Shown here piece by piece: positions 17,062 to 27,170 of a stretch of 43,475 bases of DNA. Under the pieces are notes generated by a model. The model saw only the letters and a program-made list of their open reading frames with translations. It was not told the origin of the DNA and did no database searches. Source of the DNA: Halieaceae bacterium MED-G27 (GTDB taxonomy: Bacteria > Pseudomonadota > Gammaproteobacteria > Pseudomonadales > Halieaceae); assembly GCA_002456975.1 (NCBI GenBank), contig NTKA01000011.1:1-43475 (forward strand), given 5' to 3'. Both the position numbers and the translations under genes were made by a program. Position 1 is the first letter of the stretch; the number at the start of each line of letters is the position of its first letter.

Positions 17062-18111
17062 TTAAATGGCCCCAGAATCGTAGCGCTCCTGCATCGCTGC
17101 GAGCGACATAGGCTTAATCTTGGAAGCGTGCCCCGCGGTGCCAAAAGCCTCGTAGCGAGCAACACAGATATCGCGCATGGCAACAAGGCTTTCTTTAAAG
17201 TATTTGCGCGGATCAAACTCCGCAGGATTTTCGGCCAGAAATCTACGGATCGCGCCGGTCGCAGCCAACCGCAAATCTGTATCGATATTAACCTTCCGCA
17301 CCCCGTGCTTAATGCCTTCAACCACTTGCTCGACGGGGACTCCATAGGTTTCGGGAATTTCACCGCCAAACTCATTGATGATCGCGAGCCAATCCTGAGG
17401 TACCGCCGATGATCCATGCATCACCAAGTGCGTTGACGGAATGTTGGCGTGAATCGCTTTGATTCGATCAATGGCGAGAATGTCTCCGGTCGGTGGACGG
17501 GTAAATTTATACGCGCCGTGACTGGTACCGCAGGCAATGGCCAAAGCATCAACGCCGGTATCCTGCACAAACTGCTGCGCTTCGTCTGGGTCGGTTAGCA
17601 GTTGATCATGGGTTAGCTTACCTGCAGCCCCGATGCCGTCTTCCTCTCCAGCCTCACCGGTCTCGAGCGAACCGAGACAGCCAATTTCACCCTCCACTGA
17701 TACGCCACAGGCATGCGCGATATCCACGACACGCTTGGTAACGTCTGCGTTATAGTCATAGTCCATCGGCGTCTTACCGTCGTCACCTAACGATCCATCC
17801 ATCATGACCGAAGTAAAGCCAAGCTGAATCGATCGCTGACAAACAGCCGGTGACGTGCCGTGATCCTGATGCACAACGATAGGGATAGAGGGAAATTCGG
17901 TTTCCGCAGCTTGCATTAGCGCGCGAAGAAATGGCGCACCCGCATATTTTCGAGCGCCGGCACTCGCCTGCATGATGACTGGGGCGTCACAGGCTTCGGC
18001 TGCCTCCATAATAGCTCGGGTCTGCTCGAGATTGTTAACGTTAAAGGCCGGCACCCCAAACTCGTGCTCTGCCGCATAATCCAATAACTGACGCATACTG
18101 ATTAAGGCCAC
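17062..18111 (-). CDS. fba: Class II fructose-bisphosphate aldolase
   Basis: A 349-residue zinc-dependent class II aldolase of the Calvin-subtype (CbbA/Fba) group. It splits fructose-1,6-bisphosphate into glyceraldehyde-3-phosphate and dihydroxyacetone phosphate, or makes it in gluconeogenesis. Zn ligands lie in VVHQDHGTS and VMHGSS, and [10 protein letters not shown] and [11 protein letters not shown] complete the active site. The start is a GTG with an AAGGAGG ribosome site 5 bases upstream. It follows pgk on the same strand, as in Pseudomonas (epd-pgk-fba order). Confidence 0.96.
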   Translation of the reverse strand: MALISMRQLLDYAAEHEFGVPAFNVNNLEQTRAIMEAAEACDAPVIMQASAGARKYAGAPFLRALMQAAETEFPSIPIVVHQDHGTSPAVCQRSIQLGFTSVMMDGSLGDDGKTPMDYDYNADVTKRVVDIAHACGVSVEGEIGCLGSLETGEAGEEDGIGAAGKLTHDQLLTDPDEAQQFVQDTGVDALAIACGTSHGAYKFTRPPTGDILAIDRIKAIHANIPSTHLVMHGSSAVPQDWLAIINEFGGEIPETYGVPVEQVVEGIKHGVRKVNIDTDLRLAATGAIRRFLAENPAEFDPRKYFKESLVAMRDICVARYEAFGTAGHASKIKPMSLAAMQERYDSGAI

Positions 18112-18149
18112 TTCTACCTCCTTATCCTGTCTTTCCCAACTATACGGGC

Positions 18150-19295
18150 TCAGCGCTCCTTGAGTGCACGCACAGCGGGTAATTCTTTGCCTTCAACGTA
18201 CTCAAGGAACGCGCCGCCACCTGTCGATATGTAGGACACCTGATCAGCAATACCAAACTGATCGATAGCTGCTAGGGTATCGCCCCCGCCGGCGACCGAA
18301 AATGCCTCACTATCAGCTACTGCTTGAGCAAGGGCTGCTGTCCCAGCTGCAAAGGCAGGGAACTCAAACACACCCACGGGCCCATTCCACAACAGCGTCC
18401 CAGCCTCAGAAATCACATCGGCCAGCCGTTGCTGCGACAATGGACCGATATCGAGGATCATGTCGTCGTCACCAACATCCGCTGCCAACTTCGTGGTGGC
18501 AGTAGCATTTTCGCTAAACGACTGAGCAACCACCACGTCCAGCGGCAGCGGTATTTGAGTCTTAGACATCAAAGTTCGCGCCATGGGCACCAAGTCCGCT
18601 TCATACAGTGACTTGCCCACGGGGTAACCCGCGGCCGCCAAAAAGGTATTGGCGATGCCGCCGCCCACCAACAGCTGATCGCAGAGCTCTGCTAATCGCT
18701 CAAGCACGGCTAGCTTGGTTGATACCTTCGAACCACCTACCACGGCTACAAGTGGCTTTTTAGGTTCAGCCAATGCGGCGTCAAGTGCCTCAAGTTCGGC
18801 CTGAAGCAGAGGGCCTGCACAACTGACTGACGCCTGTTGGATAACACCATGGGTCGATGCCTGCGCACGATGGGCTGTCCCGAAAGCATCCATCACGAAG
18901 ACATCGCATAACGACGCATAACGTCGCGCGAGCGCTTCACCGTCAGATTTCTCGCCCTCGTTAAAGCGGACGTTCTCCAAGAGCCAGACATCACCGGCTA
19001 AAGGTGAATGCTCAGGCCAATAAGGCATTAGTGTTACTGGACGACCCAGCAGGTCCGTGAGCGCATCGGCGACCGGCGCCAGCGAAAAAGTAGGATCGTA
19101 GACACCTTCGGTCGGCCGGCCCAAATGAGACATCAAAATAACGCCAGCGCCTTTCTCAATTGCTTTTTGGATCGTGGGTACTGCCGCCCGCAATCTGGCA
19201 CTGTTGGCGACCACGCCATCTTTTATTGGCACATTGAGGTCTTCGCGAATGAGCACGCGTTGGTTAGTCAACGACAAGGATTCCATCGTCAGCAT
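18150..19295 (-). CDS. pgk: Phosphoglycerate kinase
   Basis: A 381-residue enzyme that transfers phosphate between 1,3-bisphosphoglycerate and ADP. Signatures include [10 protein letters not shown] near residue 14, [35 protein letters not shown] and the C-terminal [10 protein letters not shown] with [13 protein letters not shown]. The length is slightly under the usual 387-395. A GGAG ribosome site lies 8 bases before the ATG. It lies between epd and fba in one minus-strand cluster. Confidence 0.97.
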   Translation of the reverse strand: MLTMESLSLTNQRVLIREDLNVPIKDGVVANSARLRAAVPTIQKAIEKGAGVILMSHLGRPTEGVYDPTFSLAPVADALTDLLGRPVTLMPYWPEHSPLAGDVWLLENVRFNEGEKSDGEALARRYASLCDVFVMDAFGTAHRAQASTHGVIQQASVSCAGPLLQAELEALDAALAEPKKPLVAVVGGSKVSTKLAVLERLAELCDQLLVGGGIANTFLAAAGYPVGKSLYEADLVPMARTLMSKTQIPLPLDVVVAQSFSENATATTKLAADVGDDDMILDIGPLSQQRLADVISEAGTLLWNGPVGVFEFPAFAAGTAALAQAVADSEAFSVAGGGDTLAAIDQFGIADQVSYISTGGGAFLEYVEGKELPAVRALKER

Positions 19296-19339
19296 CTCTT
19301 AATTTCTCCTCAACAACGATTGATCATTCACCACTAAAC

Positions 19340-20371
19340 TCAAAGGTTCGAGTCGCCTTGCTCTAATGCATCCATGCGAATCGCAATATCAATCATTCGA
19401 TTGACAAAGGCCCACTCGTTATCGAACCAAATCAGTACCTTCAGTAGTCGATTACCACTAACTTGGGTCTGGGTTAAGTCCACAACACAAGAAGCGGGGT
19501 GCCGTAGAAAATCGCAAGATGCCAATGGTTCATCGCTCACATCCAAGATCGGTGACAACGTTTGCTTGGCATCGAGTAACGCTTGATTCACGCCCTCCAA
19601 ATCGATCTCCGACCGAAGCACCACCGATAGGTCCAGCGCCGACACATTGACTGTAGGCACACGCATGGCACGAGCACTGAATCGGCCTAATAAATGAGGT
19701 AGTAACCGGTCGACACCAGCGGCTAGTTCGGTGTCAACAGGAATAACCGAACTAAAGGCCGATCGGGTCTTCCGAAGGTCGGTATGGTGATAAGCGTCAA
19801 TGACGGGCTGATCGTTCATGGCGGAATGAATCGTCGTGACCACTCCGGCATCCACCCCGAAGGCATCATCGAGCACCTTGATGACTGGGATCAATGCATT
19901 ACTAGTACAGGAACCCGCGGAAACAATTCGCATGTCGGACCGCAAATCGTCTTGATTGACACCAACGATAATGGTCGCGTCGACATCGGGTGTAGCGGGC
20001 TGAGATAAGAGAACTTGCTGCACGCTCCCCGATAGATGTCGCTCCGCCGAGGCTCGATCTGCCGAAGTACCAGAGCAGTCGACAACGAGATCAACTTGCT
20101 CGTCTGACCAGGGAATAGCTGACGGGTCCTCTTCGTGGAAGATCGGGAAGGTCTGATCGGCGACCGTTAAGCGTTCGCCATCGAGCTCAATCGCGCCCGA
20201 GTACCTACCAAAAGTGGAGTCATACTTTAGTAGATGGGCAATGGTGGGGCTGTCCGCAAGCTCATTACAGGCTGCTAGGGACAGGCGATCTCTCGCATCG
20301 GAACGATCTCTGAGGCAACGGATTAAGAGACGCCCAACCCTGCCCAGGCCATTGATTCCCAGGCGAGTCAT
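19340..20371 (-). CDS. epd: Erythrose-4-phosphate dehydrogenase-type GAPDH
   Basis: A 343-residue member of the GAPDH family. The NAD fold GINGLGRVGRLL opens it, the catalytic Cys sits in SAGSCTSN and the His in TTIHSAM. The stretches NELADSPTIAHLLKYD and IHSAMNDQPVIDAYH resemble E. coli Epd more than GapA. Epd oxidises erythrose-4-phosphate to 4-phosphoerythronate, the start of the DXP-dependent PLP route; some members also act as GAPDH. The gene overlaps the tkt stop (TAATG), and transketolase makes the erythrose-4-phosphate substrate. The CTSN motif differs slightly from the usual CTTN, but key residues remain. Confidence 0.88.
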   Translation of the reverse strand: MTRLGINGLGRVGRLLIRCLRDRSDARDRLSLAACNELADSPTIAHLLKYDSTFGRYSGAIELDGERLTVADQTFPIFHEEDPSAIPWSDEQVDLVVDCSGTSADRASAERHLSGSVQQVLLSQPATPDVDATIIVGVNQDDLRSDMRIVSAGSCTSNALIPVIKVLDDAFGVDAGVVTTIHSAMNDQPVIDAYHHTDLRKTRSAFSSVIPVDTELAAGVDRLLPHLLGRFSARAMRVPTVNVSALDLSVVLRSEIDLEGVNQALLDAKQTLSPILDVSDEPLASCDFLRHPASCVVDLTQTQVSGNRLLKVLIWFDNEWAFVNRMIDIAIRMDALEQGDSNL

Positions 20372-22371
20372 TAGCTAAGAATAACGTCCTCGACAGCCTC
20401 GAGCACAGCATCAACGGTAAAACCAAACTCGCGCATCAGGTCAGATCCGGGTGCTGACTCCCCAAAGGTACTCATACCAACCACGCGTCCGTCGAGGCCA
20501 ACGTACTTAAACCACCAATCTTTGTGTGATGCCTCAACTGCCACTCGTGCCAAGACGTGGCTGGGAAGTACCGACTCCCGATAAGCAGCATCCTGTCGCT
20601 CAAAGACCTCCGCGCATGGCATCGAGACCACTCGCACGCCCCTGCCAGAAGCGGCTAGTTGAGCCGCAGCATCCACAGCAAGTGCCACCTCAGATCCTGT
20701 CGCGATTATGACGGCTTCCAACTCGCCCTGCTCTTCTAGCAACACGTAGCCACCGCGCGCCACATCCGCCACACGCTCTGCTGACCCAACCTGATGTGGC
20801 AAGGTTTGACGGGACAATACCAGGGCTGTGGGACCATCCTTCCGAAGAATGCCTTGCCGCCAGGCCATCGATGATTCGACGCTATCGCAGGGCCTCCAGG
20901 TATCAAGGTTAGGCGTCGAGCGCATTGCAGCGAGTTGCTCTACAGGTTGGTGGGTAGGTCCGTCCTCACCAAGCCCAATCGAATCATGCGTGAACACGTA
21001 GATTACCCGTTGTTTCATCAACGCCGCCATGCGCACCGCATTACGCGCGTATTCCATAAAAATCAGGAAGGTACCGCCGTAGGGAATAAATCCACCATGC
21101 AAGGCCATACCATTCATCATGGCCGCCATCGCGAACTCCCTCACCCCGTAAAAAATATAGTTGGCTTCTTCACCACTACGATCGGCACCTTTTGCACCCG
21201 CCCATAGCGTCAGGTTTGATCCCGCGAGATCCGCACTGCCACCCAACAACTCGGGTAGTGTGGGACCGATGGCTTCCAAGACCTGCTGTGACGCTTTTCT
21301 GGACGCTACCGAAGACTCGCCGGCCACACAGCTGGCAACAAATTCGTCGATGCCAGTCAAAAACGCCTGGGGTAGCTCGCCTGCGGCCCGGCGAGAAAAC
21401 TCCTCTGCCAAAGCGGGGTGCTCTTTTGCGAAGGCCTCAAAGCGCGCGCGCCATTCTTGCTCTGCACTGGCGCCAGTATCGACTGCACTCCAATGGCTGT
21501 AAATCGCATCAGGGATCTCGAACGCAGATTGGGTCCATCCGAGTGAGTCACGAGTCAACGCTACCTCTTCGGTACCCAGCGCTGCACCGTGACAGGCCTC
21601 TGTGCCTCCTTTATTAGGACTTCCTTTCCCGATGACTGTCTTACAACAAATAATAGTGGGACGAGCCGTATCGGCAACTGCTGCATGCATAGCATCGCTG
21701 ACAGCTGCAGGGTCGTGACCATCTACGTTGGCGATGACCTGCCAGCCATAGGATTCAAAGCGTTTGACTGTGTCATCGGTAAACCAGCCGTCCACCTCAC
21801 CGTCAATCGAGATGCCGTTGTCGTCATAAACCACGGTGAGCTTGCCAAGGCCCAGAGTACCGGCTAATGAGCAGGCCTCATGACTGATGCCTTCCATCAG
21901 GCAACCATCGCCAACAAAGCACCAGGTGCGGTGATCGACGATGCGATGTGTGCCCTGATTGAAGCGGGCGGCCATCAACTTTTCGGCAACCGCCATGCCA
22001 ACAGCATTTGCCAGCCCCTGACCCAGAGGTCCGGTCGTGGTTTCGACACCGGGCGTGTAGCCGTACTCGGGGTGGCCGGGAGTCCTGCTGTGGAGCTGCC
22101 GAAAATCTTTGATGTCGTCCATACTCAGGTCGTAACCCGATAGATGAAGCAGCGAGTAAATCAGCATCGAGCCGTGGCCGTTTGAGAGCACAAAGCGATC
22201 TCTGTCAGGCCATTGTGGGTTCTTCGGGTTGTGCCTGAGGAAATCATTCCAGAGCACCTCGGCGATATCTGCCATGCCCATGGGTGCGCCAGGGTGACCA
22301 CTATTCGCTTTTTGAACTGCGTCCATGGCCAATACGCGAATGGCGTTAGCTGCCTCTAATCTTGAGCTCAC
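20371..22371 (-). CDS. tkt: Transketolase
   Basis: A thiamine-diphosphate enzyme of the pentose phosphate pathway, 666 residues from the GTG at 22371. I chose this start because GGAG lies 6 bases upstream and the resulting N-terminus ([22 protein letters not shown]) aligns with E. coli TktA; a GTG at 22386 would add five residues. Seen are [17 protein letters not shown], the ThDP/Mg motif [13 protein letters not shown] near 153, the pyrimidine-domain stretch [23 protein letters not shown], and a C-terminal transketolase domain. It precedes epd with a one-base overlap. Confidence 0.97.
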   Translation of the reverse strand: MSSRLEAANAIRVLAMDAVQKANSGHPGAPMGMADIAEVLWNDFLRHNPKNPQWPDRDRFVLSNGHGSMLIYSLLHLSGYDLSMDDIKDFRQLHSRTPGHPEYGYTPGVETTTGPLGQGLANAVGMAVAEKLMAARFNQGTHRIVDHRTWCFVGDGCLMEGISHEACSLAGTLGLGKLTVVYDDNGISIDGEVDGWFTDDTVKRFESYGWQVIANVDGHDPAAVSDAMHAAVADTARPTIICCKTVIGKGSPNKGGTEACHGAALGTEEVALTRDSLGWTQSAFEIPDAIYSHWSAVDTGASAEQEWRARFEAFAKEHPALAEEFSRRAAGELPQAFLTGIDEFVASCVAGESSVASRKASQQVLEAIGPTLPELLGGSADLAGSNLTLWAGAKGADRSGEEANYIFYGVREFAMAAMMNGMALHGGFIPYGGTFLIFMEYARNAVRMAALMKQRVIYVFTHDSIGLGEDGPTHQPVEQLAAMRSTPNLDTWRPCDSVESSMAWRQGILRKDGPTALVLSRQTLPHQVGSAERVADVARGGYVLLEEQGELEAVIIATGSEVALAVDAAAQLAASGRGVRVVSMPCAEVFERQDAAYRESVLPSHVLARVAVEASHKDWWFKYVGLDGRVVGMSTFGESAPGSDLMREFGFTVDAVLEAVEDVILS

Positions 22372-22487
22372 AAGCTTCTCCGACACACCAAAATTATGGC
22401 CGGCAGTCTAGCACCAAACGAGCGCTTGCCGGTGGGCAGGTCGCAGGTTATCGCGTGAATTTCATTACAAACTTACGAAAATGAAAG

Positions 22488-23717
22488 TTAGAACAAGACT
22501 CGGCAACGGAGCGTCCCGGAAATAGCGGTCAGCCGATTCAAGACCTCCTCTGAATAATTGGCTTCGATATCGATCACCACGTAACCGGTATCACCGCGAG
22601 TCTGGAGGTATTGACCACTGACGTTGACATCATTGTCAGAGAACACAGCGTTAATGGCGCCCATGATTCCCGGCACATTATCGTGAACATGCAGTAAGCG
22701 ATGCTTACTTTGATGCTCAGGCAGTGCTACCTCGGGGAAATTTACTGCGCTTACCGTCGTGCCGTTGTCACTGTAATGGGCTAGTTTTTCCGCTACTTCG
22801 ACACCAATATTGGCCTGGGCTTCCTGGGTTGAGCCGCCAATATGAGGGGTCAGAATACAGTTATCGATACCGCGTAATGGCGATTCAAAGCTGTCATTGT
22901 TTGATTTCGGCTCAACTGGGAACACGTCGATAGCAGCGCCCCCCAAGTGATGGGAGCGCAAAGCATCGGCCAGGGCATCAATATCGACAACATTACCTCG
23001 CGATGCGTTGACCAACATGGCACCGGGTCGCATCCTCGCGATCTCATTGGCACCGATAAGTCGGTCTGTCTTGTCATCTTGCGGTACATGAAGGCTAATC
23101 ACGTAGGCTTCTTTCAACAGTGCATCGAGGGTCGGTACTGGCTGCGCATTGCCAATGGGCAGCTTTGATTTGATATCAAAATAAATCACTCGCATTCCCA
23201 GACTTTCTGCCAGGACACCCACCTGCATACCAATATTGCCGTAACCGACAACGCCAAGCGTTTTTCCACGGCACTCGTAAGACCCAGTCGCGGTCTTTTG
23301 CCATTCACCTCGATGTGCAGCGGCTGCGCGCTCGGGTATGCGTCGCAACAGCAACACCATCTCTGCAATCACAAGCTCAGCAACCGACCGGGTATTTGAG
23401 AACGGCGCATTGAAAACCGGAATACCCATCCTTGCTGCCGCACCCAAATCCACTTGATTGGTACCGATGCAAAAACACCCGATCGCCACTAGTTTTGGCG
23501 CACCAGCGAGTACTTTCTCAGTGAGCTGCGTGCGCGAGCGAATGCCCACGAAGTGGGCATCGGCGATTTCTTCCAACAACCGCTCCTCAGGCAACGCTTT
23601 TGGATGACACACCACGTGCGTGTAGCCCACCCGCGCCAATGCCTCGATAGCGCTGTCGTGGATGCCCTCGAGCATCAAGAACTTGATTTTCGTTTTATCG
23701 AGCGAAGTTTGGCTCAT
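22488..23717 (-). CDS. serA: D-3-phosphoglycerate dehydrogenase
   Basis: A 409-residue enzyme, closely matching E. coli SerA (410). It oxidises 3-phosphoglycerate, the first step of serine synthesis, and can also reduce 2-oxoglutarate to D-2-hydroxyglutarate. The NAD motif GVVGYGNIGMQVG lies near 155, INASRG-like NASRGNVVDIDAL near 240, and the catalytic His in LTPHIGGSTQEAQ near 290. A C-terminal ACT domain (about 335-409, LLHVHDNVPGIMGAIN) gives serine feedback inhibition in the family. It is divergent from a D-2-hydroxyglutarate dehydrogenase-like gene. Confidence 0.97.
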   Translation of the reverse strand: MSQTSLDKTKIKFLMLEGIHDSAIEALARVGYTHVVCHPKALPEERLLEEIADAHFVGIRSRTQLTEKVLAGAPKLVAIGCFCIGTNQVDLGAAARMGIPVFNAPFSNTRSVAELVIAEMVLLLRRIPERAAAAHRGEWQKTATGSYECRGKTLGVVGYGNIGMQVGVLAESLGMRVIYFDIKSKLPIGNAQPVPTLDALLKEAYVISLHVPQDDKTDRLIGANEIARMRPGAMLVNASRGNVVDIDALADALRSHHLGGAAIDVFPVEPKSNNDSFESPLRGIDNCILTPHIGGSTQEAQANIGVEVAEKLAHYSDNGTTVSAVNFPEVALPEHQSKHRLLHVHDNVPGIMGAINAVFSDNDVNVSGQYLQTRGDTGYVVIDIEANYSEEVLNRLTAISGTLRCRVLF

Positions 23718-23764
23718 AACTGTTCGTCTTTACATCCTGAAACAACCAGCCCTGGCAGTGGGGG

Positions 23765-23773
23765 TGCTATCAT
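23765..23773 (+). promoter_or_regulatory. Extended -10 promoter candidate for the FAD oxidase gene
   Basis: TGCTATCAT is an extended -10 element (TGn plus TATCAT) about 37 bases before the GTG start at 23810. The -35 region at the expected place (about 23745) is weak, which is tolerated by extended -10 promoters. Pattern match only. Confidence 0.4.
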
Positions 23774-23809
23774 CCAGTCTTCTTCCAAGAAGTAGCGGAG
23801 ATCCTAGTA

Positions 23810-25207
23810 GTGTCCCTATCGGCTAACGCCCTCGAAGCCCTGAGTGCTGCGCTTACCCCTGAGCAAATCCGAACCGACAGTGAATCTCTGAGCGCTTACG
23901 GTCAGGACTGGACTCGCTTTACCAAGCCCGCACCCTCTGCCATCGTATTCCCGCGCTCAACGGAAGAGGTCGCAACAATAGTGAAGTTGGCCAGAGAATA
24001 CCAGTTGTGCCTGGTTCCTTCCGGCGGTCGGACAGGCTTAAGCGGTGGTGCGGTCGCCACAAACGGTGAACTGGTCGTGTCACTGGAGAAGTTGAACTTC
24101 GTCAACGAAATCAATCCGACCGATCGCACGATCCATGTCGGTGCCGGTGCCATCACACAGCAAATACAGGAAACAGCAGAAACTAGTGACCTGCTCTACC
24201 CCGTCGACTTTGCGTCGAGCGGCTCAAGCCAAATCGGTGGAAATATTGCAACCAATGCCGGAGGCATCAACGTGATTCGCTACGGGATGACTCGTGACTG
24301 GGTAGCGGGCCTGACAGTTGTTACTGGGGCCGGGGATGTCATCAACCTCAATAAAGGCCTCATGAAAAATAATACGGGCCTTGATTTACGGCACTTGTTT
24401 ATAGGCTCCGAGGGGATTTTGGGGTTTATTACCGAAGCGACATTGAAGCTCACGGCACAGCCCATTAACCCCACCGTAGTGGTCCTTGGGCTTCGCGATA
24501 TGGCTTCGATTATGCAGGCGTTCAGCGCGATGCAAAAAACCGCGCCACTGCTGGCCTACGAGTTTTTCTCGGAGTTGGCAGTCGACAAGGTGGTCACGCA
24601 TGCAGGCGTCAGCAGGCCCTTCGATACGCGAACACCTTTTTATGCGCTGATCGAGTTTGAGAATACCGATGCCAACAGTGAAGCCAGGGTATTTAGCGCT
24701 GTAGAGGACCTGATGGAGCGTGGCATTGTCATCGATGCCGTTATGAGTCAAAGCGTTGCGCAAGCAAGAGCACTATGGCGACTGAGGGAAGATATTTCCG
24801 AGACCATCAGCCAATGGACACCTTACAAGAACGACATCTCGGTCACGGTGGCAAAAGTGCCTGCCTTATTGGAGGCGGTTAATCAGGAAGTGCATAGGAG
24901 CTACCCCGACTGGGAAGTGGTTTGGTATGGGCATATTGGCGATGGCAATCTGCACCTGAATATTTTGAAACCAGATACACTCCCAATAGACGACTTCAAG
25001 GCGCAGTGCGGCGAAGTGTCAGAGTCGATTTTTGATGCGATTGCTCAACTCGACGGTAGCGTATCGGCCGAGCACGGCGTAGGCACCTTGAAGGCCCCTT
25101 ACCTTCATTTCACTCGCTCATCGACCGAGATTGACTCAATGCGGGCGATTAAAGCGGTGTTTGATCCCGATGGCATTATGAACCCAGGTAAAGTGCTCGC
25201 CACCTAA
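23810..25207 (+). CDS. FAD-linked oxidase, probable D-2-hydroxyglutarate dehydrogenase
   Basis: A 465-residue flavoprotein of the VAO/GlcD family. FAD_binding_4 features are PSGGRTGLSGGAV near residue 67 and IGGNIATNAGGINVIRYG near 145. The C-terminal FAD-oxidase domain carries WYGHIGDGNLHLNI and AEHGVGTLKAPY. A GCGGAG ribosome site precedes the GTG start by 9 bases. In Pseudomonas the homologue beside serA is a D-2-hydroxyglutarate dehydrogenase that removes the D-2-hydroxyglutarate made by SerA and drives its reaction. The same neighbourhood here favours that over D-lactate dehydrogenase, but sequence alone does not settle it. Confidence 0.85.
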   Translation: MSLSANALEALSAALTPEQIRTDSESLSAYGQDWTRFTKPAPSAIVFPRSTEEVATIVKLAREYQLCLVPSGGRTGLSGGAVATNGELVVSLEKLNFVNEINPTDRTIHVGAGAITQQIQETAETSDLLYPVDFASSGSSQIGGNIATNAGGINVIRYGMTRDWVAGLTVVTGAGDVINLNKGLMKNNTGLDLRHLFIGSEGILGFITEATLKLTAQPINPTVVVLGLRDMASIMQAFSAMQKTAPLLAYEFFSELAVDKVVTHAGVSRPFDTRTPFYALIEFENTDANSEARVFSAVEDLMERGIVIDAVMSQSVAQARALWRLREDISETISQWTPYKNDISVTVAKVPALLEAVNQEVHRSYPDWEVVWYGHIGDGNLHLNILKPDTLPIDDFKAQCGEVSESIFDAIAQLDGSVSAEHGVGTLKAPYLHFTRSSTEIDSMRAIKAVFDPDGIMNPGKVLAT

Positions 25208-25237
25208 CCGACAACAAGATTGGTAGAGGATGTCAGT

Positions 25238-25903
25238 ATGGATAGTCAGTCTCTTAAGCAAGCGGTAGCCGATGAAGCCATCGCCCATATTAGTGACAAC
25301 TTTGCCGACAGTTTGGTTGTTGGGATTGGGACTGGCAGTACAGCAGAATGCTTTATCTCGTCATTACCAAGGCTCAAAGACCGGATCGAATTTACGGTGT
25401 CAAGTTCTGAACGTTCAACGGCCATGTTGCTAGACCTCGGATTCGAAGTCCGTGATCTCAACGAAACAAATCGCGTCGATATCTATGTGGATGGCGCTGA
25501 CGAAGCGACTCGAGACCGGCACCTGATTAAAGGTGGCGGTGCCGCACTCACCCGAGAAAAAATTGTCGCTGCCCGAGCCGATCAATTTGTCTGCATTGCC
25601 GACGACAGTAAATTGGTCGACTACCTAGGCGCTTTCCCATTGCCTGTGGAAGTGATTCCCATGGCCCGACGTCTTGTTGAAAAGGCGTTGAATGCTCTCG
25701 GAGGAGAAGCGCGCTGGCGTGAAGGGGTCATTACCGATAACGGCAACATAATCCTCGATGTACACGGTTTACAAATGACCGATGGCAGGCCGGTAGAGCG
25801 CGAAATCAACGATATTACCGGTGTGGTATGCAATGGGATTTTTGCGCTGAGACCTGCCGATATTCTGTTGATCGGCAGCAGCGCTGGAATCACCCGCCTT
25901 TGA
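25238..25903 (+). CDS. rpiA: Ribose-5-phosphate isomerase A
   Basis: A 221-residue enzyme that interconverts ribose-5-phosphate and ribulose-5-phosphate. GIGTGSTAE (near 30) and SSSERST bind phosphate. The acidic catalytic region is VDIYVDGADEA, followed by LIKGGGAALTREKIVA. The ATG at 25238 has AGAGGA 8 bases upstream and matches the family length; a TTG at 25220 is less likely. It follows the FAD oxidase by about 30 bases and lies upstream of the regulated metK promoter. Confidence 0.96.
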   Translation: MDSQSLKQAVADEAIAHISDNFADSLVVGIGTGSTAECFISSLPRLKDRIEFTVSSSERSTAMLLDLGFEVRDLNETNRVDIYVDGADEATRDRHLIKGGGAALTREKIVAARADQFVCIADDSKLVDYLGAFPLPVEVIPMARRLVEKALNALGGEARWREGVITDNGNIILDVHGLQMTDGRPVEREINDITGVVCNGIFALRPADILLIGSSAGITRL

Positions 25904-25919
25904 GGCATAAGAATTTACA

Positions 25920-25947
25920 TTGACATATAAAGATATCTTTATATAGT
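25920..25947 (+). promoter_or_regulatory. Strong sigma70 promoter of metK-ahcY
   Basis: TTGACA (25920-25925, perfect -35) and TATAGT (25942-25947, 5 of 6) are separated by 16 bases. Transcription would start near 25954, leaving a leader of about 16 bases before the metK ATG at 25970. That is too short for a riboswitch, so regulation should act on the DNA, through the palindrome in the spacer. Confidence 0.75.
25925..25944. promoter_or_regulatory. Perfect 20-bp palindromic operator in the metK promoter
   Basis: ATATAAAGATATCTTTATAT is identical to its reverse complement. It fills the spacer and overlaps both the last base of the -35 and the start of the -10, an ideal repressor position. Control of metK and ahcY by the ArsR-family, S-adenosylhomocysteine-responsive regulator SahR is known in Proteobacteria, and in Pseudomonas an ArsR-type gene adjoins metK. 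The assignment to SahR is inference. No regulator gene is in this window. Confidence 0.7.
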
Positions 25948-25969
25948 AGCGCCCAAAAGGGGGGCTACT

Positions 25970-27139
25970 ATGAAGTCTTATTCTGTATTCACGTCTGAAT
26001 CGGTATCAGAAGGTCATCCTGACAAGGTCTCAGATCAGGTTTCCGACGCTATTCTGGATTTATATCTAAGCCAAGATCCCAGTGCGCGAGTGGCGGTTGA
26101 GACTCTGGTAAAGACAGGCATGGCAGTCGTCGCAGGAGAAATTACGTCAAGCGCTTCGGTAACACCTGGTGATATCGAGGCTGTGGTGCGCAAAACAATT
26201 TGCGACATCGGATACGACAGTTCTGACGTTTGCTTCGACGGTAATACCTGTGCGGTCGTCAACGCCATCGGGTTGCAATCAGCAGATATCGCGATGGGTA
26301 CTCATGAGGCCGACGAAGCCAATCAGGGTGCAGGCGATCAGGGTCTAATGTTTGGTTACGCGACCAATGAAACAGCGGCATTGATGCCCGCCCCAATTTT
26401 CTACTCGCATCGATTAGTCGAAAAGCAAGCGGAGTTGCGCAGATCAGGGCGCGCCGACTGGCTAAGACCCGATGCCAAGAGTCAGGTTTCGATGCGATAC
26501 AACCAAGATGGTGCGCCCGAGGCGGTGGAAGCAGTGGTTTTGTCGACTCAACACAGTCCTGATATTTCGCAGAGCGATCTAAGGGATTTCGTTAAATCTG
26601 AGATCATCGAGTCAACGCTACCTACAGAGTGGTTAACCCCTGAGACCCAATTCCATATTAACCCCACGGGGCAATTTGTTATTGGTGGCCCCATGGGTGA
26701 CTGCGGCCTGACTGGTCGGAAAATTATCGTCGATACCTACGGCGGTATGGCGAGACATGGCGGCGGCGCTTTTTCTGGGAAGGACCCATCAAAAGTTGAT
26801 CGCTCAGCGGCTTACGCGGGACGTTATGTTGCCAAGAATATTGTTGCTGCTGGCTTAGCCGATCGCTGCGAAGTACAGGTGTCGTACGCAATCGGCGTCG
26901 CCGAGCCAACGTCGATCTCTGTCGATACTTTTGGCACATCAACGATCAGCGAAGACAGTATCGTGACATTAATAAGAGAGCACTATGATCTTCGTCCAAA
27001 AGGGCTCATTAATATGTTGGATCTTAAGCGTCCGATTTATCAAGCGACCGCAGCCTACGGGCACTTTGGTCGAGAACTCGCGTCCTTCACTTGGGAGCGC
27101 ACAAACAGGGCTGATGCATTACGACAGGCCGCAAACTAA
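25970..27139 (+). CDS. metK: S-adenosylmethionine synthetase
   Basis: A 389-residue enzyme that makes SAM from methionine and ATP. N-terminal [24 protein letters not shown] carries the ATP-binding His and metal Asp. The loop motif [12 protein letters not shown] (near 118) and the P-loop-like [23 protein letters not shown] (near 262) are intact. A GGGG ribosome site precedes the ATG. The gene is followed after 31 bases by ahcY, so SAM synthesis and SAH breakdown share one promoter carrying a palindromic operator. Confidence 0.97.
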   Translation: MKSYSVFTSESVSEGHPDKVSDQVSDAILDLYLSQDPSARVAVETLVKTGMAVVAGEITSSASVTPGDIEAVVRKTICDIGYDSSDVCFDGNTCAVVNAIGLQSADIAMGTHEADEANQGAGDQGLMFGYATNETAALMPAPIFYSHRLVEKQAELRRSGRADWLRPDAKSQVSMRYNQDGAPEAVEAVVLSTQHSPDISQSDLRDFVKSEIIESTLPTEWLTPETQFHINPTGQFVIGGPMGDCGLTGRKIIVDTYGGMARHGGGAFSGKDPSKVDRSAAYAGRYVAKNIVAAGLADRCEVQVSYAIGVAEPTSISVDTFGTSTISEDSIVTLIREHYDLRPKGLINMLDLKRPIYQATAAYGHFGRELASFTWERTNRADALRQAAN

Positions 27140-27170
27140 ACCTACTTATTAGAAGTAAAGAGGATCTCTA

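Noticed and set aside
27143-27157. TACTT-ATTAG-AAGTA inverted repeat between metK and ahcY
   Set aside because: Only 5 weak base pairs in a 31-base gap; no conserved SAH or SAM riboswitch could fit.
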